Counted from the first letter of the stretch, positions 15,737 through 24,845 are shown. The stretch: 64,000 nt of DNA from Flagellimonas eckloniae (GCF_001413955.1 NZ_LCTZ01000002.1:3272501-3336500); one strand, 5' to 3'. The notes: generated by a model not told the origin, from the sequence alone. Numbers and translations are program-made.

Positions 15737-17065
15737 TTGGAGCCTGAGCCCTATTGTTTGGCAATTTTCTTAATAAATTTTAGTGGGTTTTTTACCCTAA
15801 AAGTAATTGTGCTGCTACTTCTTCTGGTTTGCTCTGCACTAATTTCTGGGGCAGAAGTAGCCTTGTTTGGGCTATCCCAAACCGATTTGAACGAACTTGA
15901 GGAAGAGGATACCTCCAGAGGGAAACTAATAGTCCAACTTTTAGATAAGCCCAAAAAATTATTGGCCACTGTCCTCATTGCAAACAATGCTATTAATATT
16001 GGAATAGTCCTACTGTTCAGTTCTATTGGAAACACTATTTTTTCAGAAATTGATCAGACCATATTTGGAGTGGTTTCTGTTCGTTTTATCCTTGAAGTAA
16101 TAGTTGCTACGTTTTTGATTTTAATGTTTGGTGAAATTCTACCTAAAATTTATGCCAACAGAAATAAGGTTCAATTTTCAAAGTTCATGGCTGTTCCTTT
16201 GAAACTTTTAAATATTCTATCCACCCCCATGAGCTCACCCATGAGTTCAGCCACAACCTTTTTACAGGAAAAATTAGGAAGGCAGAAATCCAATTTAAGT
16301 GTTGATCACCTATCTCAGGCCCTTGAATTAGCCTCCGAAGGTGATACCACAAAGGAGGAACAGAAGATTTTGGAAGGGATTGTAACTTTTGGAAATACGG
16401 ACACCAAACAGGTGATGCGTCCTCGAATAGATATTTTCGCATTGGATGAGGAAATGAAGTTTCCAGAAGTGATGGAGGAGATAAAAAAGAATGGCTATTC
16501 CAGAATTCCGGTTTTTTCGGAGAATATGGATAATGTTCTTGGAGTTTTATATGTAAAGGATTTATTGCCCTATATCGATAGAAAGAGTTTTAATTGGATG
16601 TCGTTGATTCGCGAACCTTATTTTGTTCCAGAAAATAAAAAGTTGGATGATCTATTGTTGGAATTTCAAGAGAAAAAGAACCATTTGGCTGTGGTTGTGG
16701 ATGAATATGGAGGAACTTCTGGAATTGTGACACTTGAGGATATTATTGAAGAGATTGTTGGTGATATAAGTGACGAGTTTGATGATGAAGACCTAATTTT
16801 TTCCAAACTGGACGATTACAACTATGTTTTTGATGGAAAAACTACCTTGAAGGATTTTTACCGTGTGGTTAAAATAGAAAATGAAGAGGAGTTTGAAGAT
16901 CAAAAAGGAGAATCTGAGACTATTGCTGGATTTGTGCTGGAAATTTCTGGAAGTTTTCCAAAACGTGGAGAAAAAGTTATGTTCAAAAACTACCAGTTTA
17001 TAGTTGAAAGTTTGGATAAGAAGCGATTAAAACGCATAAAAATTACTTTGCCCCATGAAGTATAA
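15737..17065 (+). CDS. gldE: Gliding motility-associated protein GldE (CNNM/CBS hemolysin-type)
   Basis: 442-residue membrane protein of the CorC/HlyC-CNNM family. A CNNM transmembrane domain occupies about 10-190 (CSALISGAEVALFGLS), a CBS pair about 205-335 (VMRPRIDIFALD, YGGTSGIVTLEDIIEEIVGD) and a CorC_HlyC domain the C-terminus. The frame starts with TTG at 15737 giving MEPEP, resembling the MDPEP start of known GldE. The last ten bases overlap gldD, a conserved arrangement. GldE is associated with gliding and can partly replace GldD function when overproduced in Flavobacterium, according to published work. Confidence 0.9.
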   Translation: MEPEPYCLAIFLINFSGFFTLKVIVLLLLLVCSALISGAEVALFGLSQTDLNELEEEDTSRGKLIVQLLDKPKKLLATVLIANNAINIGIVLLFSSIGNTIFSEIDQTIFGVVSVRFILEVIVATFLILMFGEILPKIYANRNKVQFSKFMAVPLKLLNILSTPMSSPMSSATTFLQEKLGRQKSNLSVDHLSQALELASEGDTTKEEQKILEGIVTFGNTDTKQVMRPRIDIFALDEEMKFPEVMEEIKKNGYSRIPVFSENMDNVLGVLYVKDLLPYIDRKSFNWMSLIREPYFVPENKKLDDLLLEFQEKKNHLAVVVDEYGGTSGIVTLEDIIEEIVGDISDEFDDEDLIFSKLDDYNYVFDGKTTLKDFYRVVKIENEEEFEDQKGESETIAGFVLEISGSFPKRGEKVMFKNYQFIVESLDKKRLKRIKITLPHEV

Positions 17066-17612
17066 ATGGTTGATTTACCTAAGTATATTTATTGTTTTGA
17101 CTAGTTGTAAGGATGAGGTTCTTCCCAAACCCAATGCAATGTTACGGTTAGATTACCCAAAAGCGGAATATAAGTTGTTGGAAACGGAATGTGATTACAC
17201 GTTTGAAATCAATGATTTGTCGACACTTAAAGATAACAAAGCATGTTCTCTGGTTTTGGATTATCCAATGATGAAAGGGTCTATTTTTATTACCTATAAG
17301 AAAGTTGATGGTAATGTACGAAAATTGCTTATTGATGCCCAAAAACTATCTTACGAGCACGTTGTGAAAGCAGATAATATTGTTGAACAACCTTTTGTGA
17401 ATGCTGATGAAGGAGTTTACGGCATGTTTTATGAAGTTAGCGGAGATGCTGCATCCCAATCACAATTTTATGTAACCGATAGCATAAACCATTTTGTAAC
17501 GGGGTCTTTATACTTCTATGCAAAACCAAATTACGATTCCATCCTCCCAGCTGCGGATTATCTACAAAAAGATATTAGAAGGATAATGGAAACGCTTCGT
17601 TGGAAAAAATAG
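17055..17612 (+). CDS. gldD: Gliding motility lipoprotein GldD
   Basis: 185 residues. A lipoprotein signal peptide ends in the lipobox LTSC (Cys at 18), followed by the GldD-typical PKPNAMLRLDYPKAEY segment. GldD is an essential gliding lipoprotein of flavobacteria, of unknown biochemical role. The ATG lies within the 3' end of gldE, so the two genes are translationally coupled. It is convergent with the lipoprotein gene that ends three bases beyond its stop. Confidence 0.92.
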   Translation: MKYKWLIYLSIFIVLTSCKDEVLPKPNAMLRLDYPKAEYKLLETECDYTFEINDLSTLKDNKACSLVLDYPMMKGSIFITYKKVDGNVRKLLIDAQKLSYEHVVKADNIVEQPFVNADEGVYGMFYEVSGDAASQSQFYVTDSINHFVTGSLYFYAKPNYDSILPAADYLQKDIRRIMETLRWKK

Positions 17613-17614
17613 AC

Positions 17615-18040
17615 CTATTCTTTGGCTAAAAGTAATTCCGCTTTTTCAATGCTGGAATTAATCTGTTCCTTAAGGGCGTTTACTTTTACTTCTTCCTCAT
17701 CAAGCCATTTTTGCTTTTCTTCAGTAAGTTCTTTCCCGTCTAGGATTTCATCAGAATCAAAACGATCACCAAAACCCATCATCCAATCCATCATGGATTT
17801 GTTGGCAGCTTGCAGGTCTTTCATGGCTACCTCATATTGCTGTCCCATTTCAGTCGTATCCACCTTACTTTTAAGTTCGCCCACTAACTTCCCCAATGTG
17901 CCCATTTTTGGCATTACCTCATCATGAACTGCCATTACCTGTTCCATTTGGGTAGGTCCGTCAGAGGCTTTTTTTTCTTGCTTGCAAGAAAAACTTATAA
18001 AGATTAGAGTGCAAATAAGGAATGATGCAACCGTTTTCAT
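17615..18040 (-). CDS. Met-rich helical lipoprotein, hypothetical
   Basis: 141 residues from MKTVASFLIC. A signal peptide ends in a lipobox ISFSC, then a charged linker and a long helical domain rich in Met and acidic residues (MEQVMAVHDEVMPKMG, SMMDWMMGFGDRF). Similar flavobacterial proteins are sometimes named viral A-type inclusion protein because of coiled-coil content, a label without functional meaning. A longer frame to 18088 exists, but the signal peptide fixes the start at 18040. It is the last gene of a minus-strand cluster with a beta-barrel protein. A metal-binding role is only a guess from Met content. Confidence 0.75.
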   Translation of the reverse strand: MKTVASFLICTLIFISFSCKQEKKASDGPTQMEQVMAVHDEVMPKMGTLGKLVGELKSKVDTTEMGQQYEVAMKDLQAANKSMMDWMMGFGDRFDSDEILDGKELTEEKQKWLDEEEVKVNALKEQINSSIEKAELLLAKE

Positions 18041-18066
18041 AGTAAAACTTTTTTCAAAAATAAGAT

Positions 18067-18099
18067 ATTCTTGCAGAGTGCTTAGCACCCTGCAAGAAT
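18067..18099 (-). repeat. Strong intercistronic hairpin
   Basis: ATTCTTGCAG (18067-18076) pairs perfectly with CTGCAAGAAT (18090-18099), and inside it GTGC (18078-18081) pairs with GCAC (18085-18088) around TTA. There is no T run downstream on the minus strand. It lies between the beta-barrel gene and the lipoprotein gene, where it could stabilise or attenuate the upstream message. Confidence 0.7.
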
Positions 18100-18111
18100 T
18101 GTGGTCCTTTA

Positions 18112-19131
18112 TTAAAAAGAATACTGGGCTCCGAGTGTCAATGTTTCTTTGTTTTTTAATTGGATACCGTTCAAATCCTGATATAGCGGATAGCCTAATT
18201 CAACACCAAAGCGTAAGTTTTTAAGTGCTCCTTTTGAAATATAGGTATTTGCACCAATACCGGAATTGATGTAAGTTCCACCGGAGTTATTCGTGTCTGC
18301 AGTGATGACCATCATTGGCATTAAGTTTGGATCAACGCCCTCAATTTCTCCAACAATAAGCCCTTCCAACCTGGCTGAAAAACTTAACCAATTACTTGCC
18401 TTAACGGCGAACCAATTATTTAAGCTATATCGATTACCATATCTATATTCCCTGTCATTTTCTCCGAAACGAAAAACTCCTTTTAATTGTGACCCCCAAG
18501 AAAACGATTCACGTTGCCCTAAATAGGTAAGTGCCAAATTGGTATCAAAAGTACCGCTGCCCAATTGCATGGGGTAAGGTAGTTCGACTTCATTTGGAGT
18601 TGATGCAGGTGTTACATCACTCTCAGTTATACTTCCAGTTGGTAAGGAAAAACCTAGCTGACCGTGAATGGTTTGTTGGTTTTTATTGAAGAATTTGTAC
18701 AAAATGGCAAGTTGAATATCTCCAAAACCGCTGGCCTCAGTTGTAAATGTTCCGCCAGTTTGGGTAAGGTGGTCCATTTCCATGGATAAATAATTAGCCA
18801 TGGCCATCAAGGTTATTTTATCGCTTGGGGCGTACATTGCGCCCAACATATGCATGTTCATTGGCATAGTGGTTGGAGTAATCGTATAATCCGCTAGAGC
18901 ATCATCAAAGGAGGCGTCATCACTTCCTTGTTTTAATTCGTCCATATTCATATACATATATCGATAAGAGAACATCCATTCGCCTTTCCCATGCATATGG
19001 TCTCCCATTACGGAGATTGGGGCATGGCCATCGGGTCTTCCAGCAGACCATTTTGGTTCGTCAATAGTATCATCTTGTGCAGTTATTGCAATGGTGGCCA
19101 TGAATAGAACGGCCATGAAATATTTTTTCAT
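18112..19131 (-). CDS. Outer membrane beta-barrel protein with Met/His-rich N-terminus
   Basis: 339 residues from MKKYFMAVLF with a signal peptide cut near AITAQD. The mature N-terminus is rich in Met and His (MGDHMHGKGEWMFSYRYMYM, TTMPMNMHMLGAMY). The rest alternates amphipathic strands and ends in aromatic AQYSF, as outer membrane barrels do; it fits the phenol-degradation MetA-like/transporter family of barrels. The annotated frame extends upstream to 19173, but the signal peptide marks the start. Met/His enrichment suggests soft-metal contact (copper or silver); this is inference. No transporter gene adjoins. Confidence 0.75.
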   Translation of the reverse strand: MKKYFMAVLFMATIAITAQDDTIDEPKWSAGRPDGHAPISVMGDHMHGKGEWMFSYRYMYMNMDELKQGSDDASFDDALADYTITPTTMPMNMHMLGAMYAPSDKITLMAMANYLSMEMDHLTQTGGTFTTEASGFGDIQLAILYKFFNKNQQTIHGQLGFSLPTGSITESDVTPASTPNEVELPYPMQLGSGTFDTNLALTYLGQRESFSWGSQLKGVFRFGENDREYRYGNRYSLNNWFAVKASNWLSFSARLEGLIVGEIEGVDPNLMPMMVITADTNNSGGTYINSGIGANTYISKGALKNLRFGVELGYPLYQDLNGIQLKNKETLTLGAQYSF

Positions 19132-19214
19132 CCTTGTTTTTTTATGATTTAATAAAATGTATAGTTTGAACAAGGAATGGTATTCCTTATTCTAAAAACT
19201 TTGAAATAGAAAAT

Positions 19215-19589
19215 TTAACAAGCTTTGTTGGGGGGATGAAAATCTGAAGATGAAAAGATAAAACTGTAATTGTTGTTGTAGAAATTCAAGTTTAATGAAG
19301 CAGAAACCAACTCATTATCTATTGTAAAGCTAAGAAGCTCCACAAACCCAATGGGATATTCTTCTAGGGCAATTCTTGGTAAATTTTGTTGTTTCTGGTC
19401 GCTTTGCTCATTCAACCGCTCCATTAAATAGCACTTACCATTACATTCCAATTCCTGTTTTTCTTTATTGATACATAGAAATTCTGCAATGTAATCTTCA
19501 TAAACAACATATTCCACCAAAGGGGCGATTGGTCGCAGCATTGCAACAATATACAAGAGAATAAAAAAATATGTGAGCGTGGATTTCAA
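19215..19589 (-). CDS. Small Cys-containing membrane protein, hypothetical
   Basis: 124 residues. One N-terminal hydrophobic segment (about 5-25), then a conserved-looking FLCINKEKQELECNGKCYLM segment with three Cys (C39, C49, C53 approximately) and a C-terminal SDFHPPNKAC ending. Proteins with an LCxNKxxxxxxCxGKCYL segment and a terminal HPP motif occur widely in Bacteroidetes next to metal-related outer membrane proteins; no activity is established. Same strand and 83 bases upstream of the Met/His-rich barrel gene, supporting a shared envelope or metal role. Confidence 0.7.
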   Translation of the reverse strand: MKSTLTYFFILLYIVAMLRPIAPLVEYVVYEDYIAEFLCINKEKQELECNGKCYLMERLNEQSDQKQQNLPRIALEEYPIGFVELLSFTIDNELVSASLNLNFYNNNYSFIFSSSDFHPPNKAC

Positions 19590-19658
19590 ACAGTTGGTTT
19601 GAGCTACAAATGTAAGACAAGAGGTCCGATTATTTTGCTAATATTATGTTTAAATAAT

Positions 19659-19690
19659 AAAAAAAGGCCCTTAAAATAAGCGCCTTTTTT
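19659..19690 (-). terminator. Intrinsic terminator after the M16 pair
   Basis: AAAAAAGGC and CTTA pair with TAAG and GCCTTTTTT around an AAA loop, with one C-C mismatch. On the minus strand it follows the M16 stop at 19708 and has a T run. Confidence 0.8.
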
Positions 19691-19707
19691 ATGTAATAAT
19701 CTTCCGT

Positions 19708-21780
19708 TTATTCAAAGTCGGAGGCACTTACACCTTCATTAACTTTTATCTCTTTTACAATGAATTCGAAGTTTTGTGGACCCATGGTTTGATTTAGTTT
19801 GAATGGGAATTTTATCCCGGAAACTTCTTTGTAGTCCGAAAATTGTAGTGTATTGGCCATTTGCTGACCCTGGACTTCCTCAGTACTTACTTCTTGCAAT
19901 TTGAGCCCAGTTTCAATATCATAAAATGAGGATTTTTTGTCCGTAATATTAAGTTTATATGCTTTTTTATCGCCAATTGCCTCAATTCCTTCCAATGAAA
20001 TATTTCCTGCCACCAAGTAATTTAATTCTGGGAATGCTGCCGATTCTTCCTTAATTCGTTCAATTTCCTCTGGTGAAAGATCTTTTCGCTGTCCTTGTGC
20101 AACCATATAACCTTTGTCCCCATCCAGAACCTGCTTTTGCATAGAATTTCCCATTACCTTAACATCTTGCATAAATTGATCTTTGGTCGTTTTCTTCATC
20201 TCCAACTCTAACTTCATTCCCTGCATTTCCGCTTCTGCCGATAAGGCATAGGACTCAACACTTTCCAGTTTTTCTTTTCCACCAATGACTTCAATGTATT
20301 TTTCTAAAATGCTTTCTACAGTTGTTCCTTCTGGAACGCTGGCATTATAATCCGGTTTTTCGGTCTTATCTGCCGTTTTATCATAATATAATACGGGTAC
20401 CTTTTTGCCTTTGAAATTGATTTTCTCAAGATTTTCCATCACTTCACTACCTTTTCCAGTCACCACAACTCGCGCATTTGATGAAGAGAAATATTTTTGG
20501 GCTGCTTTCTTCACGTCTTCAATGGTTACGGCATTGATGCGCTCCAAATAGGTTTTATAAAAATCTTTTGGTAAACCTTCTGTTTCAATATTAAGTGCAT
20601 AATTGGCTATGGTTTGCGGCTTTTCAAGTGCCATCACAAAATTGCCTACATATTTGGCTTTTGCATTTGCCAGTTCTTCCTCCGTAACTGCTTCAAGACT
20701 GATTTTGTCAATTTCTTTCAAAATTTGAACCACAGAACTATCGGTCACCATATTTCTAACACTGGCATATGCTCTAAAAGTTGTTGGGCTATATTTATCG
20801 TTCCCTATTCCGGAAAAAGAGCCATAAGTATATCCTTTATCCTCTCTAAGATTTAGGAACAACCGTGCTTGTGCTCCTCCCCCTAAAATACGATTGGCAA
20901 TCAATGCATCTAGGTAATCTTCATCCTTCATTTTTAGGTTGACCAAATTTTGCACAGAAATTTCAGACTGTACGGCATTTGGCATATCCACAAAGTTAAT
21001 CTGGGTATACTGTGCATCTTGGGGTTTGGAATAACTCAACGATGGAGGTACTGCCTTTGTCCATGGTGTAAAGCTTTTTGTGACCAGTTCTTTTACCGAA
21101 TCAAACTCTACATCACCAATAACAACTAAATAGGCATTTGCCGGAACAAAATAATCTCTGTAAAATTCCTGTACATCGGACAAGGTTACATTGTTGACGG
21201 TTTCTTCTGTGGTAAATTCACCTTTTGGGTGATTTTTTCCATAGGCGAGTGCGCTTTGAACCCGGTCCGCAATGGCAGAGACATCATTTTCCTGAGCTTT
21301 TAAGCCTGTGAGAAGCTTATCTCTTTCTTTATCAAACTCTTCTTGGGTAAAGTTGGGGTTGATAGCGGCATCGGCCATTAACTCCAATATTCGCGGAAAA
21401 TACTTGGAAAGGCTTCTTGCAAAAGCACTTTGGGAACCAAAATTGATATTGGCCCCAAGGAAGTCTACTTCTTCGTTAAAATCATCTTTAGAAATTGATT
21501 TTGATCCGTTACCGAGTAAACTGGAAGTCAAGGATGATACACCGGCTTTTTCACCTTCCAAAATAGGTGGATTATCAATGGTTAATTGAATGGAAACCCT
21601 TGGAAGTTTATGGTTTTCCACAACCATGACCTTAAGCCCATTTTTAAGCTGAAATGTATTGGGTTCTTGTAAATTTATTTTGGGTGCAGGGCCGGGCTTG
21701 GGCTGTTGGCTCCTATCTATTTGTGCGTACGATGCTGTAAATAAAAATGACAACATCAAAAATAATAACGTCTTTTTCAT
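19708..21780 (-). CDS. M16 peptidase-like protein, zinc motif absent, with LolA-like C-terminal domain
   Basis: 690 residues from MKKTLLFLML, with a signal peptide ending SYAQ. Residues about 35-450 form two M16 halves, but the first lacks HxxEH (GVSSLTSSLLGNGSKS stands in its place), so it should be the non-catalytic partner; the second half keeps the R/Y element REDKGYTYGSFS. From about 480 a separate domain begins (ESILEKYIEVIGGKEKLESV), resembling the LolA-like domains of Bacteroidetes periplasmic proteins. It starts one base after the stop of the active M16 gene. The pair probably forms a PqqL/MPP-like heterodimer in the periplasm. Confidence 0.88.
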   Translation of the reverse strand: MKKTLLFLMLSFLFTASYAQIDRSQQPKPGPAPKINLQEPNTFQLKNGLKVMVVENHKLPRVSIQLTIDNPPILEGEKAGVSSLTSSLLGNGSKSISKDDFNEEVDFLGANINFGSQSAFARSLSKYFPRILELMADAAINPNFTQEEFDKERDKLLTGLKAQENDVSAIADRVQSALAYGKNHPKGEFTTEETVNNVTLSDVQEFYRDYFVPANAYLVVIGDVEFDSVKELVTKSFTPWTKAVPPSLSYSKPQDAQYTQINFVDMPNAVQSEISVQNLVNLKMKDEDYLDALIANRILGGGAQARLFLNLREDKGYTYGSFSGIGNDKYSPTTFRAYASVRNMVTDSSVVQILKEIDKISLEAVTEEELANAKAKYVGNFVMALEKPQTIANYALNIETEGLPKDFYKTYLERINAVTIEDVKKAAQKYFSSSNARVVVTGKGSEVMENLEKINFKGKKVPVLYYDKTADKTEKPDYNASVPEGTTVESILEKYIEVIGGKEKLESVESYALSAEAEMQGMKLELEMKKTTKDQFMQDVKVMGNSMQKQVLDGDKGYMVAQGQRKDLSPEEIERIKEESAAFPELNYLVAGNISLEGIEAIGDKKAYKLNITDKKSSFYDIETGLKLQEVSTEEVQGQQMANTLQFSDYKEVSGIKFPFKLNQTMGPQNFEFIVKEIKVNEGVSASDFE

Positions 21781-21781
21781 C

Positions 21782-23104
21782 TTAGTTTGCTTCTTTTTGT
21801 TCCGGTAAGTAGTCAAGCTCTACCCTATTACTTGGGATGAGGTATTTATTGGCCACTTCCTTAATTTCTTCGCGGGTTATGGAGCGGTAGATATCAATTT
21901 CAGAATTGATGAGGTTGGTATCGTCATAAAGCATATAATAACGTGCCAATGAATTGGCTATGCCAGAGACACTGCTGTTGGAATTTACAAAACTGTTCTC
22001 TGCTTTATTCTGTAGCTTTTGAAAATCGTTTTCAGAAATTAATTCCGATTGCATTTTTACAATCTCTTCATCAATTTCCTTTTTAATGTCTTCCAATGAA
22101 GTTTCACCAACGGGCAAGCCTCCTACTACGTATGAACCGTAATCTTCCTGCGACCCATTAAAGGCAAATACCTGAAGCGCCATCTTTTTCTCATCAACCA
22201 ATTTCTTGTATAGCTTTGAACTCTTTCCATCACTCAAATAGGTCGAAATCATATCAAGTACATAAGCATCTCTTTCGGTTTGTGAAGGCGTACGATAACC
22301 CATTAAAATAGCAGGAATCTGAATGTTTGAATCATGGTAAACTGCTTTTATAGGTCCGTTCAAAGGATCTTCAGTAAATGTGTTTCGTTTGATATCGGCT
22401 CCCTTTGGAATTGGGCCAAAATAATCTTGGATCATTTTCTTGGTATCAGCAATATCAATATCACCGGCAACAACCAAAACAGCATTGTTGGGCACGTAAT
22501 AGATTTGATTGAATTCCTTGAAATCTTCCAATGTGGCGCTGGCCAAATGCTCAAGAGAACCAATTGTTTGCCAACGATAAGGGTGTTTTTTGAACAGGTT
22601 GATGAACATTTGCTCCCTCCACCTTCCATAGGGTGAATTATCATAGCGAAGTCGGCGCTCCTCTTGAACAACCTCTTTTTGGGTATCAACCCCAATTTGA
22701 TTGATTACCGGGTGCATCAAGCGCTCAGATTCCAACCATAGTCCCAACTGCAGATTGTTAGATGGAAAGGTCTCGTAATAGTAGGTTCTGTCTTGTGTGG
22801 TATTGGCATTATTGCTTCCGCCATTTGCAGATACTATTTTAAACCATTCGCCGCGTTCAATATTTTTAGTGCCCTCAAACAGCAAGTGTTCAAAAAAGTG
22901 GGCAAATCCTGTTTTTTCAGGATTTTCATCTTTGGCTCCAACATGGTACATCACTGAAGTTGTAACCACTGGTGCTCCATTATCCTGGTGTAAAATTACA
23001 TGAAGTCCGTTGTCCAAATCATACTCCTCAAAGGTAACTTCCTGGGCTAAAATAAAATTTCCAAAAGCGAGTGCGAAAAGAACACTGAGTAGGTGTTTTT
23101 TCAT
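21782..23104 (-). CDS. M16 family zinc metallopeptidase (catalytic subunit)
   Basis: 440 residues with a signal peptide cut after ILAQ. The inverted zinc motif HFFEH lies at 69-73 (GFAHFFEHLLFEGT), with the third ligand Glu in the downstream EVVQEERRLRYDNSPYGRW segment, so it is predicted active. It is probably a periplasmic processing protease acting on peptides, paired with the degenerate M16 protein encoded one base downstream. Such pairs are common in Bacteroidetes; substrates are not known. Confidence 0.92.
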   Translation of the reverse strand: MKKHLLSVLFALAFGNFILAQEVTFEEYDLDNGLHVILHQDNGAPVVTTSVMYHVGAKDENPEKTGFAHFFEHLLFEGTKNIERGEWFKIVSANGGSNNANTTQDRTYYYETFPSNNLQLGLWLESERLMHPVINQIGVDTQKEVVQEERRLRYDNSPYGRWREQMFINLFKKHPYRWQTIGSLEHLASATLEDFKEFNQIYYVPNNAVLVVAGDIDIADTKKMIQDYFGPIPKGADIKRNTFTEDPLNGPIKAVYHDSNIQIPAILMGYRTPSQTERDAYVLDMISTYLSDGKSSKLYKKLVDEKKMALQVFAFNGSQEDYGSYVVGGLPVGETSLEDIKKEIDEEIVKMQSELISENDFQKLQNKAENSFVNSNSSVSGIANSLARYYMLYDDTNLINSEIDIYRSITREEIKEVANKYLIPSNRVELDYLPEQKEAN

Positions 23105-23282
23105 TTTAATTAGTATTTGAATTAATATCTTGAAAGAATCAGTCTATCGACCTTAATCGATGTTACACGAATATAGGGGAATTTTGAAAGTTCTATAAGA
23201 ACATAAACAAGTCTTTAACAAGAAAATATAGCATAATTCATCAACATTCAGTAAATTATAGGTCCACCAAAAATTTGTTGAG

Positions 23283-23729
23283 ATGAAAAATCTAACCCTT
23301 CCTATTCGATTTGGAATTGTTACCAGTGCAGTTCTAATAGCTTATTTTTTGATTCTTTCACTTTTAGGAAAACATACCAACGTATTTTACAGCTTATTCA
23401 ATGGAGTGGTTACGGGATTTGGTATTTATGAAACTATTAAGTATGCCAAGCTTAGGCTCGGCAAGGATTTTTCCTACGGAAAAGGTTTTATGGCAGGTAT
23501 TACAATGGGATTTGTCGCTACATTGCTGTTCACTATTTTCTTTGCCTTTTACGCTACGGAACTCAATACTGATTTTTTAGCGGAACTCTCTAAAGTATGG
23601 GCAAGGGATTATGCCAATTTTGAAGGAATCGTTTTCTTTACTGTGGCCGTTATGGGTTTTGCAACCACTTTGGTTTTGACCCTATCTTTTATGCAGCTCT
23701 TTAAAACCTCCAATAATCTCAAAAAATAG
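23283..23729 (+). CDS. DUF4199 family membrane protein
   Basis: 148 residues with four hydrophobic segments at about 9-30, 36-52, 67-92 and 115-140. KYAKLRLGKDFSYGKGFMAGI in the loop is the typical DUF4199 pattern. The family is widespread in Bacteroidetes without known function. It is monocistronic: divergent from the M16 operon over 178 bases and followed by the rplU promoter. Confidence 0.8.
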   Translation: MKNLTLPIRFGIVTSAVLIAYFLILSLLGKHTNVFYSLFNGVVTGFGIYETIKYAKLRLGKDFSYGKGFMAGITMGFVATLLFTIFFAFYATELNTDFLAELSKVWARDYANFEGIVFFTVAVMGFATTLVLTLSFMQLFKTSNNLKK

Positions 23730-23752
23730 TATGTGAAACGATGAAATAATGC

Positions 23753-23782
23753 TTGTTAATTAAGGATTTAGCAGTATATTTG
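23753..23782 (+). promoter_or_regulatory. Canonical Bacteroidetes promoter of rplU-rpmA
   Basis: TTG (23753-23755), 19-base spacer and TATATTTG (23775-23782), a full match to the Bacteroidetes -33/-7 consensus. The rplU leader would be about 45 bases. Confidence 0.7.
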
Positions 23783-23832
23783 CAGCCGCTAATTTTGATA
23801 AAGCGCAAATAAATTAATCTAATTAACGCATT

Positions 23833-24381
23833 ATGTACGCAATTGTAGAGATGGCAGGGCAGCAATTTAAAGTTGCAAAAGACCAGAAAGTGTACGTTCA
23901 CCGTTTACAGACAGAAGAAGGTAAAAAAGTTACTTTTGACAAAGTTCTTCTTTTGGATGATGGAGGTAACGTTACTGTTGGCGCCCCGGTCATAGAAGGT
24001 GCGGCTGTTGAGGCCAAAGTAGTAAAACATCTTAAAGGTGATAAAGTAATCGTCTTTAAAAAGAAAAGACGTAAAGGATACCGTGTAAAAAACGGACACA
24101 GACAATCGTTAACCGAGATTGTTGTAGAAGGTATTGTTGCAAAAGGTGCTAAAAAAGCAACTCCAGCAAAAGCAAAGGTAGAAAAGCCAGTTGCTGAACC
24201 TAAAAAAGCTGCTGCGCCTAAAGCAAAAGCTGAGGCACCAAAAAAAGAAGCACCAAAAAAGGTAGCAGAAGATTTGAGCTCTAAAACAGTGGCAGAATTG
24301 AAAGAAATGGCCAAAACTGCAGGTATTTCAGGTATTTCTTCCATGAAAAAGGCAGATTTAATAGAAGCTTTAAGTAAATAA
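23833..24381 (+). CDS. rplU: 50S ribosomal protein L21 with C-terminal Lys/Ala linker and SAP/Rho-N-like domain
   Basis: The first ~103 residues are a normal bL21 ([40 protein letters not shown]). The protein then runs to 182 residues: an Ala/Lys/Pro linker (about 108-140) and a final module [32 protein letters not shown] that resembles SAP or Rho N-terminal helix-extension-helix nucleic-acid-binding motifs. Standard bL21 is about 103 residues, so this is a fusion. It is cotranscribed with rpmA 23 bases downstream. Confidence 0.95.
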   Translation: MYAIVEMAGQQFKVAKDQKVYVHRLQTEEGKKVTFDKVLLLDDGGNVTVGAPVIEGAAVEAKVVKHLKGDKVIVFKKKRRKGYRVKNGHRQSLTEIVVEGIVAKGAKKATPAKAKVEKPVAEPKKAAAPKAKAEAPKKEAPKKVAEDLSSKTVAELKEMAKTAGISGISSMKKADLIEALSK

Positions 24382-24404
24382 GAAAGAACTAAAAATTATA
24401 TATC

Positions 24405-24665
24405 ATGGCACATAAGAAAGGTGTAGGTAGTTCAAAAAACGGTAGAGAATCAGAATCGAAACGTTTAGGTGTTAAGATTTTTGGTGGACAAGCTGCAGTT
24501 GCCGGTAACATTATTGTTAGGCAACGTGGCACAAAACATAATCCTGGTGAGAATGTTTACGCAGGAAAAGACCACACTTTGCATGCCAGAGTTGATGGCC
24601 TTGTAAAATTTGAAAAGAAGGCAGGGGGAAAATCATATGTTTCCATAGAGCCTTTTGAAGCTTAA
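24405..24665 (+). CDS. rpmA: 50S ribosomal protein L27
   Basis: 86 residues, the usual bL27 length. The N-terminus [20 protein letters not shown], then [25 protein letters not shown], is diagnostic. There is no N-terminal cleavage extension of the Firmicutes kind. It follows rplU as in most bacteria and ends at a strong terminator. Confidence 0.97.
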   Translation: MAHKKGVGSSKNGRESESKRLGVKIFGGQAAVAGNIIVRQRGTKHNPGENVYAGKDHTLHARVDGLVKFEKKAGGKSYVSIEPFEA

Positions 24666-24687
24666 GAAAAAGCTTTTATACTGTTTT

Positions 24688-24714
24688 AAACCTCGCTTCT
24701 TAGCGAGGTTTTTT
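24688..24714 (+). terminator. Intrinsic terminator after rpmA
   Basis: AAACCTCGCT (24688-24697) and AGCGAGGTTT (24702-24711) form a perfect stem with a TCTT loop and T run. Confidence 0.9.
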
Positions 24715-24845
24715 GTTTCCTGTATGTTAAATTAATTTTAATTGACATCAAAATAAACACAAAATTCATCTAAGCTTAATTTTTTGTAAACCCAGTTTTG
24801 AAGCCTAAAACAATTTCTTTGTGGTCTAAATAAACCACTTAGAAA

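Noticed and set aside
17055-18088. gldD and the following lipoprotein as one unit
   Set aside because: They lie on opposite strands and converge; the second has its own lipobox and no gliding motif.
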